Assembly: GCA_034509425.1 (NCBI GenBank)
Contig: JAVTVJ010000121.1
Location: forward strand, 1,116,001 to 1,180,000
Reading direction: 5' to 3'
DNA length: 64,000 nt
Source: Eopsaltria australis
Taxonomy: Eukaryota > Chordata > Aves > Passeriformes > Petroicidae
Below the pieces are notes generated by a model. The model was given only the letters and a program-made list of their open reading frames with translations, was not told the origin of the DNA and did no database searches. Positions within the stretch are counted from its first letter, which is position 1, and each line of letters begins with the position of its first letter. The position numbers and the translations under genes are program-made. This document shows, in pieces, positions 37,771-52,200 of the stretch.

Positions 37771-39740
37771 GCTCCATTGAAATGCAGATGGGGAGAGCCG
37801 TTTCTCTATGCAGTGCGAGTACAAGGAAAGGAGAGCAAACTAAATTTTCACATCTCAATGTTTAAGATACTTGACGCTTTGATAGCTTGAAGTAGCCAGC
37901 GATTAGTTGTTAGTGTAGCAAACAGAGCTGTTGGCCTCCGCATGGGATGCGGTGACTTTCAGCAAGTCGTTTTGTTTGGGTTTTTTTGTTTGTCAGATTG
38001 GATTTTCTGGTATATCATAGATTACAGATAAAAATCAGTGTTATGGTCAGTTTTGTAACATTTTAGCTCTTAAGATTTCTGTGTAAATCCTATTTATCTA
38101 AATTGTATGCTTTTAATTTGTACATCTTGATTTCGAAGGTTTGGAACATGGACTTGAATTCAGGTTTTATTTCTCATGTGTTCTCTGCCTTTATCAGAAC
38201 TGATTTGCTAATTGATTGTCTTTAGATTAGCTCTAGATTTGAAAGTTGCCAGTGTTCTGGCAGCTGCTATGCTTGTACACAGCTTTAAGAAATTTTTGCC
38301 TTTTTTAAGAAGTAGATTTTGGAACAAACCTGGCCCTGAAACAATTAATAGTTTGTAGCTTGAATAAAAGCACCCTCAAGTGTTAGGACTAAGCATGACC
38401 AGAAGAAGAAAATAAAACACACAACCTGCAAGGCAGAATTAGGGAAAGACTCAGTTTTGAAAAGTTCAGAGTGAGAATGAGCTTCATGTTTCACTTGTAA
38501 AGAGTTGTAAAGAGTCTTAGGCTGAAAGACCCGGGCTCAGCTCCTTCCTCCCAGCGAGTTCATGACTCTTGCAGGAGCTGGGCCGACTGTATCCGGAGTA
38601 GAACTTCTCACAAACAAAGCCTATTACACGCAGAGGAAGATAAAATATACTTGAAATAGCAACAGATATTCCACAGTGTACAAGAGGAGATTTTCTGCAG
38701 AACAATGGGTACAAATAGCAGCCCGGAATGACCTGATATTAGTTGTGGGTTGTTGGGGAGGGGGGGTTCCCCCTTTCTTTTTTTGTTCCTGTGCATTAGC
38801 TTACAGGAACAAGTGTATATTAAACAAAGGATAAACTTGCATAAGGGTATTTATCTCTCTCTGGGTAAAACCCATACTAAGACATGAAAGGTAAAAGCTG
38901 CATTAATTACTCAAGAGGGATTCAAAGCTCAGCAGTTTACTAGGATTGAAGGATTTATTGAAAAACAGTGGTTCTCATGTGTAACTCCAGGCAATAAACC
39001 TATTTAATTAAAGGCTTAATCTTCTAGTTGACATGTTTGCTACTGTTCCAATAAAAAGCTTCATCTGTAGCCAGTTTTTGTAACTATACAAATAATAGTA
39101 GAATCCCTCATCTTTGTTCATTTTTTAACTGTTTAATTGTATTATGTTGGTTATATTATAAATATTTCAGGACTTTTTTGTCTTTAGAAATCAAAAGCTT
39201 TAAATGGTCTGTGTTCCAAATTATTTAAATACAGGCAGTGTATCTTCTTTTTTCTCAAACAAATATTTTTTAATAGAAGTTGATGGCAGTATTCTGTTTT
39301 GAGCAGCAGTTTTTTAACAAATTGCCTCTTCAAGTTAGGTATGCACACTCAGAGCTGTCTCACATAAGTATCATTAATTCAAGTTTATGCAAAATTAGAA
39401 TTCTTCAAGACTCTTCATCTCAATCCTTGCTGCTCAGAAATTTAATCATGATGTATTATGAAGGAATAAATGAGAAAACAGGTGATAAGAATAGTCGGAT
39501 ACCTGTATTACTTTATTCCAGACAGGGTTGGTCACTGCTTGAGATAAGACCCAGTTGAGTAAGGTGTAATCAGGTGTTTCCCTGTAACAGCATCTATCAA
39601 CTAAATCTTTCCTTTACTCAGTGAGAATTCTAACTTGGGTCTCTAATCCAGCAAATACTTTCAGTGTTTTAAACTTCTATTTTTGGACTATTTCTTTGAA
39701 TCACGTCTTTAATAGAAATCTTTGCTTTGCCTTGCTTTAG

Positions 39741-39855
39741 GTTGGGACTCACCGGGAAGAAGGTGTCAGCCTCAACAGCAACCATTCAGTTCTTCCCAGT
39801 ACAGTTTCTGCTCAGAGCACAGAACTAAATCATAAAACACAAGACAGCTACAGAG
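39741..39855 (+). CDS. TCF12: TCF12 coding exon 10
   Basis: It encodes residues 320-357 plus one base of codon 358: [20 protein letters not shown] through HKTQDSYR. It belongs to the variable linker before the bHLH. The sequence follows TCF12 rather than TCF4. Phase in is 0 and phase out is 1, with donor GTAACT. Confidence 0.95.
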
Positions 39856-40654
39856 GTAACTTTTCCAGGCTTTAATGCTGGACAGGGTCTGCAGTAGTTC
39901 GGAGCCAGTGAGGCTGTAGATCTTGGTAAAATGGCATCAGTGCAAGGGAGAAGGGCATAGATAATGTTGTAAAATAAAAATTAATAAATCCAATATACTG
40001 CCACTGTTAGGGACTTCTGCTACAATTTTGAGGGCACCCCTCAATTACCCCGATATAATTTCAAGAGGAGGCTGCATTACAGCCACGTCCTTCCAGCTTA
40101 AGGGACCATGATCCACTTACAGAGCTGCAGCCATTTCCCAGTCAGCCAGGAGAGCCGTGGAGTGGGCTGAGACCAGAGTTCAGCCCAGCTGATGCAAGGA
40201 GGTCATTCCACACCAGTGTTTTCAGTTCCTTCCATTTTTAGATAAAGAAGTAGACTGCAGAGAACAGAAGTCAGCTCCTTTATTCGCGTGCTAGCACCAT
40301 TTAGGGGGTGTTGCATATTCCTAAACCCAAGCGTCGATGTCAGTGCAGCTCTGCCCTTAAATATGCAGCCCAGACATCAGGTGCAAATTTCCTTACTTCA
40401 CTCCATGTCCTTTTGTCTTAAACAGTGTTTTCCTTAACTAAGCTGTTACCAATCAAGCTCTCTGTGAGCTGTGATTGCTTTATAACCCATGACACATGTC
40501 CAAGTGCAGCAGTGTTACCAGGATTTCTTGTTTCTCTTAGTTCTTCCTGTTGTCTCCCAGACTGGTGCTCGGCTCTGGCCCCTCACTGCGTGCGTGAGGT
40601 TCTGTGCGATGTTTCAGGGCTGTGGCACTCACTCTGCTCTCTGCTTGCTTGCAG
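39856..40654 (+). other. TCF12: Intron 10 of the window
   Basis: This 799-bp GT-AG intron has acceptor CTTGCTTGCAG. The 40425-40715 frame that runs through it is an intron-exon read-through, not a gene. Nothing else is seen. Confidence 0.92.
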
Positions 40655-40826
40655 CACTGTCGGGTGGCTTACAGAGCCAGTCTGTGGCTATAGGGCCAAC
40701 AGAAATCAAGTCTGAACATAAGGAGAAGGATGAAAATATCCATGAACCCCCCTCATCAGATGACATGAAATCAGATGATGAGTCCTCCCAGAAGGATATC
40801 AAGGTCTCATCCAGAGGCAGAACAAG
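40655..40826 (+). CDS. TCF12: TCF12 coding exon 11
   Basis: It encodes residues 358-414 plus two bases of codon 415, from [20 protein letters not shown] to VSSRGRT. It includes the acidic, conserved block [20 protein letters not shown] just before the bHLH. The acceptor choice gives ALS before GGLQSQ. Phase in is 1 and phase out is 2, with donor GTGCGT. Confidence 0.95.
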
Positions 40827-42443
<1,617 letters not shown>

Positions 42444-43047
42444 TAATGATGCTGAAGTTCTTTGAGAAAAAACAAAGAATTACTTTAAAAAAAGGGGGGG
42501 GAACAGAGTGAATATAAGGTTTATACTTCCACCTTTCTTTTTCCTGTGCAATTAGTCATCTCTTCACCTAAGTTTTCAAGGTAAATTGATTTGCTAAAAT
42601 ACTGATGCATCTTGCTTTAAATTGTAACAAGCATTTGCTTAGTAGCAGAAAAGCTTCAGCAACAATAAGAGATCTGTTTTAAGATGAACCCCACATAATT
42701 GAAATATTAAAATGCAGTGAATTTATTTGTATTTACTTAAGTTTTTGCATTAAAAATGTACTGGGGAGGGAGGAAACCTCTACTCTAATTGAATCAGAGC
42801 TGGGTTTGCATGAGTCTTCTTTCTCTGATTCCTTTAAATTTTTCCAAGAAAGAAGCAATAGGCCTGCTGGGGGGTGCAGAAGGAAAACTGCTTTGTGCCA
42901 TTCATTCTCACAAGGAGAGATGGTTCTAGAAATCATGTTTGGTTCTTCAGCTGTTCTGTTCTTGTGAGTTGGTGATGCTGCAGTTGATTTTTAATCTCAC
43001 TTTCTACTCAAAGACATGTTGAAGTTCTGGGGCACCTTCTCTAACTT

Positions 43048-43118
43048 TTGGTCAGCCCTGAGTCAGACTGGATGGTGGCTGGGAGTCCCTTCCAATGGAA
43101 ATAGTCTCGTTCTGTTGA
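43048..43118 (+). mobile_element. Degenerate CR1 LINE 3'-end fragment
   Basis: The stretch resembles the CR1 3' UTR: TTGGTCAGCCCTGAG, then AGACTGGATGGTGGCTGG, then GTCCCTTCCAATGGAAATA. It is short and diverged, consistent with an old, 5'-truncated copy in sense orientation. Confidence 0.5.
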
Positions 43119-43960
43119 GGTGGCACTTCCCAAATGAGTGTCCTCATGTTTTGCTGTTTGGGACTCATCTGCAGCCATAGTGTCTCACTGATGGATGTGC
43201 ATCAAGTGACTGGAGAAGTCTGAGATGTGGATATGTCAGTGGTTGTATTTGCTTAGTGCACTACATCTCTGAATCACTGATGTCTCTGAGTGATAACAAT
43301 GTTTTATTTTTGCATACCTCATTTTTACTTCCTTCTGCTCATTAGCTCCTTGCATTTTGCGTAGAAGATCCAAGCAACAGTTAGAAGATTATTGAAAGTG
43401 ACTAAATAACTAACTTAACACAAACTTATATTCTTCATGCAGTAAGGATGAGATGCTGTGTTTTCAGGCACTTTTACTGGTCCACTTGTCAGTAAACAAA
43501 CACAGTCTCCAGCCAGAGCTCTTCCAAGGCACAGAGCAACTGTTCTGCAGATGAGGCAGCGGCTGGGGCCATTGTAAAACCCCGTTTAGCACCTCTCAGA
43601 CCTAGATCTCAGGCACTGTTTTGGTGTGAAAATGCTTGCCGTGGTCTAGAAGATAAGGTTGAGTATTATGAAGTCAGAGGGACATTAATCAAGCATTGGG
43701 TTTTGATGTTGTAAAGGCATCAAGTCCATCTCCCTGCTCTCGCAGATTCTGTAAGTCACAGGAAGCTCCATGTTAATAAAATCACTCTGCCTCGGTCAGA
43801 GGACTTCCACCCTTGGTGCCTGTGGTAGAAATCTTTTTTCTCAGTGTCCTACCAGCTAAACTGGCCCCATGGTACAGGCAGTGTAAACAGAGAGCTTCCC
43901 TTCCTCAGTTCCCATCTCCCTGTGCGCTCCCTGTGTCCAGGGCAGCTCCTGGAGAGAGGC

Positions 43961-44000
43961 CCTGGCTCCCGCCTGTCCTGCCTGGCTCCCGCCTGTCCTG
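43961..44000. repeat. 20-bp tandem duplication, two copies
   Basis: Two identical units, CCTGGCTCCCGCCTGTCCTG, at 43961-43980 and 43981-44000, followed by a partial diverged third copy. It is a pyrimidine-rich intronic repeat. Confidence 0.9.
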
Positions 44001-45476
44001 CCCGCCTCCCTCTGCACCTGTTCCTGCCAGCGAGTGACCGAGCTCTGTGTGACACCCCCGGAGCTTGCACAGTGCATTATGTAATTGCATAAACAATTTC
44101 CTCTCTCTGCTGGTAATGAAGCTTCTCATTTTGTGATTGGTGCTATTCAAAATGAACCATTTCAGATTTAAGCTCTCAGTGTAGGCCAGGGGTTTTATCT
44201 CCATTTCCTAAATCACTGTAAATTAACTTCCTTTCAAAGTTTCCACGTAATTAAATCTTTAAAACTTCAAGGCAAGCCACAGTTAGACAAAGAAAACTGT
44301 GATTAAGGAAAGTTAGCAGTTTTTTTTTCCAGTAGACTCTTTAGGAGCGCTCATCCTTGAGGAAATGCAGTAGGAGGCTGTTGATAATGACTTTGGTGAC
44401 AGCAGAACTATCAAGTCCATCCAAAATAGTCTCTGTCAGATGAGCTAAAATGCACAGGGGTCAGTAAACTGCAGTTACTAGAGGGGTGCCTGTGCAGTGC
44501 AAGAGAAGGGCTTGTGCTGTCTGTTCAGTTTTGGCAGAATTCTTGCAGTTATAATTGTATCTGCCATCTCCAACTGCAAAACAGAATGCACTGACAGCTA
44601 GAAAATACCTTAAAATATTGATTAATTTCCACAGTTGAGTACATTACATGATTTTTGTGTGTCTTTTAGGCCCCTGTGATTTACGTTTTCTATGTTTTGG
44701 TTCATGAAAAGCCATTTTGAAGAACAGAAACAGTTGACTTTTAGAAACTGTCATTATTTGGAAAAGAGATCCAAATCTACATCTATTGAAGCTAAGTGGG
44801 GAAGTGGAAACATACTGATGAAAATACCTTGATAGCTGGTCCACAGCTGGTTATTATAAAGTACTGACTTTAATGTGAGAGGAAATAGGGTTTGGAAAAA
44901 AAATAATGCTCCTGCTGTATGTGACTGTCATCACAGTCTTTTGATTGAACCAAGATGGGCACAAGGTGATTTCACAGGCTGAGGCTGATGAGAACTATCC
45001 ATTCAGGGTGTGTTGCCTCCCCTTCCTTAACAGCTGCCTAATGCTTACTGGGAAGAAAGAAGCAGCAACGTTACTGAAACTAGTGTGATGTCAGCAGGGT
45101 TGGTAACACTTCAGTCTACCAACAAAATGGATAAATTCCATTTTATTATATTGTAAATTGCAGACAGTTCTCATTTTGCACTTCAGTGTCTCGTGGTGTT
45201 AAAGGAGGTGCTTTTTAAAAGTTTCTGAGGGTGTATGTAGGCTGCTGACAGGTTTGGCTTTTTGTCTCTTTGGTTTTTTAAAATACCAGTTTAGAAGCCG
45301 TCTGGGAGGACTTTCAGTAGTGATTGTGTGCAGCTCTGGACACCTGTGGGTGAACAGGGGCTGTCAGCAGCAGAAGAGGGAAGCTGCAGAGCTATTTTTA
45401 CTCCAGGGTTCATGTATCGATATTGCCCATGGTGGCAGCCTGTGGGATATTAAGAACTCTGATTTTTCTGTTACAG

Positions 45477-45630
45477 AACGAAACCTAAACCCTAAAGCAG
45501 CCTGCCTTAAGAGAAGGGAAGAAGAAAAAGTTTCTGCCGTATCGGCAGAGCCACCAACACCACACCCAGGAAGCCACCCTGGCCTGAGTGAAACTACCAA
45601 CCCTATGGGTCATATGTGAACACCAGCCAG
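45477..45630 (+). CDS. TCF12: TCF12 coding exon 13, C-terminus and stop
   Basis: It encodes residues 493-539: [18 protein letters not shown], then [13 protein letters not shown], ending ETTNPMGHM. The coding part is 45477-45619, with TGA at 45617-45619. The [18 protein letters not shown] block is the conserved E-protein C-terminal extension of the bHLH. The exon continues 11 bp past the stop to a strong donor, GTACGT at 45631. That junction is too close to the stop to trigger nonsense-mediated decay. Confidence 0.96.
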
Positions 45631-47005
45631 GTACGTTGGGGATGGCTCCTGCTGCTTTCTGTTGGCTGAAGTGGGGGAGACACTGGGTATGGTGGGTTTA
45701 GTTCCTGAGTTGCCAGCAGCACCAAACTTCTCTGTGCTTTCACATCTCTCAGTAGAAGCAGAAGGCTGCAGATTTGTTTGGGTTTATAATAAAACCCCAA
45801 GAAATTGTCGTCAAAGTCTCTTTATTTTCATGCCTTGTTGCCAATGGCTACATCTCTTGGCTCAGGTGGCCTTCTTGGCATGACATCTAAGGAACAGTGA
45901 ACAGCTTGCTAGATAAGCCAAGCTTAATAGAGATGAATTATACATCTTTAAATGGTCTAAATATCACATTAGTTCATTTAAAAATCCACGTATTGTTTCC
46001 CAGTGCTGATACAGAGTTCCAGGGACTCTTCATCCCAGAGAGATTTGCTCTCTGGCTCAAGGCCAGTCATTCCAACTCCTCTCATTTGCCCAGCAGAGAC
46101 TGGGAGCTGTCTAAAGTCACAGTCTGTATTGGTGAAGATAGTTAAGATTTAAAAGTAATGTTTGCAGCTTTGCAAGGTAGCCCAGTATGGAACATCTCAT
46201 TTAAACACACTGATGAGGAGGCCCTACAGGAATATCAGTCTTCTGGGTTTATTCATGTTGTTGGTTGGTTTTCTGAATAGTTGAGAAACCTTGATTTTAA
46301 AAGGAGAAAAATGGACTATTCCAGTAGAGCTGTTGCCACTTTCAAAAAGAATAAAAAACTGGATTCAGTGCTGTTGTTTTAATTCAGAACTTTACTAAAT
46401 TTTATGTTTTAGGAGGTTTTTTTGTTGTTGTGTATATTATAATTTTTAAAGCTTTGTATTTCTTTAATTTGTTTAATTTCATACCAGAGCAGTAGGCTAC
46501 TTTGGAATTGTCAGAGAATTTTTGATTTACAGCCAACTTAGTCTGTTCTTGCCATATAAAGAACCACTTTCAAAAGTTTGGTGGCTTTTTTTTTTTTTTA
46601 ATAGCAGTAACTTTGTGGGTTGACTGAAGTGTGACATTGACAGAAAAGGCTGTACAGGAACATGGCAATTTACCCTCAGGAGGGAGTGAACTTGGCACTG
46701 TCTTCTGCTTGGTTTGGAGAGCAAAGCCAGACACAAATTGAAGGTCTGAGATGTGCAGATTATTCTTTCTCTCATATCCAGAGAGGCCCAACAGAAGGTT
46801 CTTTAGAGTAATCTCTTCAATCTATCATGTTCAAGATAGATATCTTTGGAACAGGGGATTTCAGGGTCTCTCAATGTGATTTTCTTTTGCACCTAAATGA
46901 CTGAAAATGCCACCGAATCCAGTTTAAATTAGGTCTCTAGTGTTGATACTAAGCTTTTTAAAGTATTCTTTTCTTTATAACCTCTTCTTCTAAATTTCTT
47001 TCTAG
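45631..47005 (+). other. TCF12: Intron 13, between stop-codon exon and 3' UTR exon
   Basis: This 1.4-kb intron has donor GTACGT and acceptor TTTCTTTCTAG. A 3' UTR intron just after the stop is part of the known TCF12 structure. No repeat was recognised apart from a poly-T run near 46585-46600. Confidence 0.8.
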
Positions 47006-48512
47006 AATTCCAGAATTATTGGTAGAATACACAGAAGGTGACCTTTCTTCACAAGGACACAGACAACTAACATTATATGAAGACACAAACCTGACAGGAG
47101 AAAACACTTGAAGCAAGAAACCCAAATGCAATCTTATGATCAAAGCTACTGGTCAACACCTGCATCAGGAGTGAAGATACAAGATCTTCAGACAGAATTT
47201 CAGCCCATGAGATACTCTGAACATATCATTCTGTTGCAAGCAGTGTGTCGCTTCTGCACAATCAGAGACTGTTGTGATCTCTCCACTCATTGTGGAAGTT
47301 GCCTTGTGCCTAAACTGAATTGACAAATGCATTGTAACTACAAATTTTATTTATTGTTATGGAACTGTAAAGGTCTACATATAAAGGGAAAAGTTAACAT
47401 GTTAAAAGCTGATAAAATTTCAGCTGAATGCCAGCATTTACTAAAGCTGTTCACATTCAGAGAACAAAGCAGTGACAACCGTCGACCCGTAGCATTCCCA
47501 GCATACCTATTAGTGTCTTAAAAAAGGAAGGGAAAAGTCTTTTGTTGTCCTTTCCTCTCCTTTTGCCATATGACTAGTGTTTTCCATGCAATAGGAAACT
47601 ATTCCTTGGTATAGCTTTTTTTATGTTATTTTTGATCTCTGGTAATCTGAACAGTTATGGTCACAGTTCCCCTTCCATACTGAGCTCTGTGCCTCAAGCC
47701 GCTCAGAGGCCTCATGAAGGCTGCAGGCTGGAGCAATACTGTGACCATAACATTTCTTGGATTTAAAAAGTGATTTTTATTTTCCCTCAGACTTTCCTCA
47801 AACATTTTTTTTTTTCTAATTATAAACAAAACCTTTTTAGGCTTCTAGGCTTCATAGTAAAGCTTGTAACGTGAAGTGTAAATTGGGTGGGGAGAATCTA
47901 CTTTGTTAGAGTTGCTTTGTTTTCCGAGCAGTAAGTACTACATATAGTACATGTAAAGTGTTAGCTGTATGTAAGCACAAAATGCATTAAAATACAAAGG
48001 AGATTTTTTTCAGGCTGTAACTTTGGTGAATAGTAAAATCCTGAATTCACCGTGGCAGGTAGTGTGATGATACAACCACCAGCAGGGTGGGCTTATTACG
48101 TAATGGAATCTTAAGAGCAATGGTCACCAGTTTTTCCTTCCTGTACACGTTAACTATCATGTCATGTTGTATGGCTTGTCAGTGAAGAAAAAATAGTGTG
48201 AATCAAATGCAAATACCCCCGTCCCAAGCCATATTAGCATTAAACCTTTAAATGTTTCTCCACCAGAATAGTGTCCATAAGTATTCCTTTGTCACAGGTG
48301 TGTTGAAATGGTTAAAATCCCTTTGAACTTCCATGGAAACTGTCTTCCACTGCAATGACCATGGGAGGAAATCTCCTAAGCCAAGGTTGTCTGAGCTATT
48401 GTTTATATAGTGCATCTTTCATCACTGGCAATTGGTTCACACACAAACCAGGAACAAAACTATAATTTTTATGAAGTCATTTAATTTGAAAGAACAAAAG
48501 ATGGATTGATAA

Positions 48513-48518
48513 AATAAA
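48513..48518 (+). promoter_or_regulatory. TCF12: Possible internal polyadenylation signal AATAAA
   Basis: A canonical hexamer in the middle of the 3' UTR. The downstream region has no clear GU-rich element, so use is uncertain. Confidence 0.35.
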
Positions 48519-49266
48519 CTAATGAATTTAAGCTCATGTTTTGGATGGTTCCTAACAAAACAGTTTGTGGAATTAGTGGACTCATTTCTATTACTTTAAT
48601 TTGCATATATCATCAGATAACACCTGATTATATCTGTGGCCTTGTTCTTCATTTCAGTGTTTATCAGCTAAACGGAATTTGTTGCTTATGACGTGTGAAA
48701 GTGATCACGTGCCACTGCCTGGCCTTTTTCCTTCTAAGCTTGTTGTCTTTTTGGCTATATTAGACTTTGCAGTATGCCCAGAAGCTTTCCTTCATAAAAT
48801 AGAAAGAAAAAAACATTTGGCTTATTTTTCACTGTAGCTAGTCTTTTATACAATAATCTTGTAAGAAAATTTCTTGAATTCTAAATATTACTCTTTCTAG
48901 ATTTTTGAAATCAAAAAAAGTTTTCAGTAAAAAGTTTCTTACTTTATTTTACTATATTAGGTAGTAAAAATGTAGGGTTATTTACCATAACCTGTTCATT
49001 AATATCAGAAATTTACAATAGCATTGTAAGACCATAGTAGGGTTCTAGCATACCGTGTAGTACCTATGGAGTATTGTAAGAGCTAATTGTCCGAGATGAA
49101 TTGCTTCTCATCTTGTTCTCCAGTTTCCATTGTTGGTTTATTGCAGATTTGTACCCTGTGTCAAATTTCAAGGTATTGCTGATAAACCTTTCCAACCAGC
49201 AGCAAGAAGTTCAAAAAATTTCTGTCAATGTAACAGAAAACACTATGTATATAACATTTATGTAGC

Positions 49267-49272
49267 AATAAA
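49267..49272 (+). promoter_or_regulatory. TCF12: Polyadenylation signal AATAAA of TCF12
   Basis: A canonical AATAAA is preceded by two TGTA elements (49246 and 49261) and followed by a T-rich stretch, CTTTTTTTAA. This arrangement is typical of a functional cleavage site at about 49285-49292. Confidence 0.7.
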
Positions 49273-49290
49273 TGTGCCATCTTTTTTTAA

Positions 49291-52200
49291 CATGGTAAAT
49301 CAGTGAGTTTTTTAAATTTCTCTCTCCTCATAGGCAATGCATTGCTTGAGAAACAGTGGCAAAACTCTCTTCTGCCTTTATCAGAACAAAGCCTGACACA
49401 TTCTCAAGGAGCAGAGCAGGTTGCAGGCACAAGAAGTGTTGTTGCTCCTGTGAAGCCAGGCCAGAAACGCCCAGTGCCTGAGGAGCAGCAGTGCCTGAGC
49501 TGCGTTTGCTGCTGCAGAGCAGAACGAGAATTGCACAGGCAGGCAGCAAAGCAGGAGCAGCTGATCCCACAGGCACAGCCTCTTGTGCAGCTCACACCTG
49601 TCTTTCAACCTGAAGTCAGGTTGCTTGGATCTGAGCCCCTTCATGCAGGGAAGTTCAGTGCCAAGTTCCTTCTGAACTGATTGATGCATCTGTGTAGGTT
49701 TTGTGTAAATACATGGGGGGAAAGTCTGTAGTTCAAGCACATGGGAGACAAAAGCAGATGCAGCTCCTCTGTGTGTGTGCAGTTCTGGTGTTTGAAGGTG
49801 GGGTGTCAGTAGAGCTGCTGTGCTCGGCACCACTTCCCACTCCCGACTCTGTCCTTGGTAACTCAGGGACTGCCCCGATGGTGCTGAGATCCAGTGCCCA
49901 GATCAGGCTCGTGTTTGATATAAAGCTCTGGCACGGTCTGGCCAAGCAGGGGAGGTCAGACCCAGCCATGTCAGGCTGCCTTTTAGAATGGCTTTAGCAG
50001 CAGCAGTGGCAGAGATGCCCAGTGCCTTCCCCAGCACACATTCCCAATTGAAACTTTACTGCAGTAATAACTCTCAATCCAGCCTTTGAACATCTATCAA
50101 TATTCCTCCTCCCTTTTCTGAATCAATTTGTCAGTGCTTTCAGAGAGAGTAAAAATGGCCATTTGCCCATCTTATCTTTCTTTTACCACACTTCTGCTCT
50201 GCTGTTTGCATATACTTTCGGGTCTTAAGTCCTTCATCTTTTCTTTCCATGTTTCCTTCTTTTTTTTTCCATTTGATCTTTTTGTGTGTGTGTGTAAGAG
50301 ATGCATGTTGGGATACCTTTGTTAAATACAGTTCTTCTAGAATTAGCATTTGCAATATTGTAGAACAGCTCTTCAGTAAATCTAAAGCATTGGGAAGGTC
50401 TTAAAATGGACTTTATCTTTTTTAGTAGTTGCTGCTAAAAAGATTCTGGATTCTTCATTAATTAACATTTCCCCAAGAATTAAACATCTTCCCCCAGCAT
50501 CTGGAAATCATGGCAGACCAAAAGTAAAATGGAACCATCTGTAGAAGTCAACCAAGACAGTGGGTGGTAAACTTTGCAGTTTGTTTGTAACACCAGTACC
50601 TTCTGCATCCTAATACCCCTCGCATGTGAACACTAAAATGTCCTGGAAAAGGAAGAAACTTTAAAGCCTGGCAGTGTATCAAGAGTGGGGCTCCAGCAGG
50701 GATGAAGGAGCAGGCTGGCACCTTCCTGCCTCTGTCCCCGGGCTGCAGGGAGGGTGTCCCCCAGCTCCTGCCTTCCTGCGGCTCCTCTGCCCACTGCAAG
50801 GAGCTGGAAGTCCTCCTGGTGCTAAGAGGAGACTCCTGCAATCCCTTCTCCTCTTCCCCTCAGTCTTTGCTGCCGCAGAGCAGATAAGTCAGGTGCCATT
50901 TGAGGGTTGTTTTGTACTGTTTAACCTTCATTTGTTTTACTGGAGTTAATCCCTCTGTCAACCTGGATGTCTTGGCAAATCAGGGAGAGTTTATTTCCCG
51001 GTTAAGATACAAATACACTGCTCAACTGCTACCACCAGCACTGCATGTGCATGTTCAGTACTTGAGCTGCTCATTGCAGTCACCTCAGGTTGTTTGTATC
51101 AGTCAGAAACTGTCCAGACCAGGCTCTGAAACTGCAAATTGTCTGGGCTGTAAACAAAAGCCCTTTCAATTGTCTCCTAATCCTGACTTTTAAAATGTTT
51201 TGATGCGATTAATAACATCTGTTAAATAGAACCTGATTTTTTTAAAATCTTATACAGAAATTGTACCAGCTGGGATAGAAATCTTTCCCAAAATAGTGAT
51301 TGTAACTGATCCTGGAGGGCAGATCTGTTAGAAAGTCAGTGGCTGGGCTAAATACTTGGAGTTCTGGTTATTTCAGGTGAACCAGAGAAACAGGAATACC
51401 AAGGCAGTTTCATTTTCAGGAAAGATCCACTGTGTTTTAATAGTATCACCTAAAGAAATAGAGACAAAAGGAGTTAAATGTAAATTGTATCAGTCAGAGC
51501 AGTAACTGCTGCCAACTGTGACTGAACAGATGAGAAAATAACTTACAGTATAACTCAAAGTTCAATCTGTGTTAGATGTAGTGCCCTGCTAGTCCTGGAC
51601 TTCAGAAAAGCATACAAAATGCAGATCCTATAGCTGGAGCAATTTCTTTTCATCAAAGCACTGAATACCATACCAGGCTTTATTTGTTTTGGAGAATTCT
51701 ACATTTCAGCTCTTAAAAAAAATCCAGGAAGAAATATTCAAAGTAAATGGAATCAAACTCTTGTACAAAACGGACACAGCGGTGTCTTGATAACTTAGTA
51801 ATGGGGATTTTTTACTTTATTTTTGTGCTGGTGTTTTTCACTGTATCTTGATGTGAAAGGAAGACTTGGAAATGCCAGAACAGGCTGATTTACCAGTTTG
51901 GTGGATTACTCCTTTACATACAAGTAAGTTAGATGGTTTCTTACACTCATGGAAGTTCTGACACACAATGTTGCATGAAATGCACAATCTCTCTATCCGT
52001 GATGCAGAAACAAAAAAGAAATACTTGTGATGGTCCAATACAACTAAAGAAATTTCATGAACTTGAATGAGTGTGTATCAATTATAAAAATAAATTCTCC
52101 AAACTTGAAGTTATAAACTCATCTGTAGAATGAAATGTCTGAGGAGTTATGGCTCCACATTTTTCTTCCCAACATCAATAAATGAGTAGAGATGATCAGA

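Larger units (their letters stand above)
33279..39740 (+). other. TCF12: Intron 9 of the window
   Basis: This 6.5-kb GT-AG intron (acceptor CTTGCTTTAG) is mostly AT-rich. It is interrupted at about 37.04-37.77 kb by a CpG-rich patch that contains a 41-bp minisatellite. No coding exon was recognised in it. Confidence 0.88.
47006..49290 (+). other. TCF12: TCF12 3' UTR terminal exon
   Basis: It is non-coding and begins AATTCCAGAATTATTGGTAG after a good acceptor. It is AT-rich and lacks mobile elements. It contains an 8-mer AAAGGGAA (47383-47390, matches the miR-204/211 seed), an 8-mer AGCATTAA (48236-48243, matches the miR-155 seed), and a Pumilio-like TGTATATA (49246-49253). An internal AATAAA at 48513-48518 could give a shorter form. 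The 3' end is inferred. Confidence 0.75.

Noticed and set aside
37108..37890. 260-codon forward open frame, with overlapping 144- and 157-codon frames
   Set aside because: It is created by the stop-free 41-bp minisatellite read in different frames and continues into CpG-rich intron; no family resemblance.
49303..49680. 125-codon forward frame just after the TCF12 3' end
   Set aside because: No family resemblance; both strands are open here, typical of chance.
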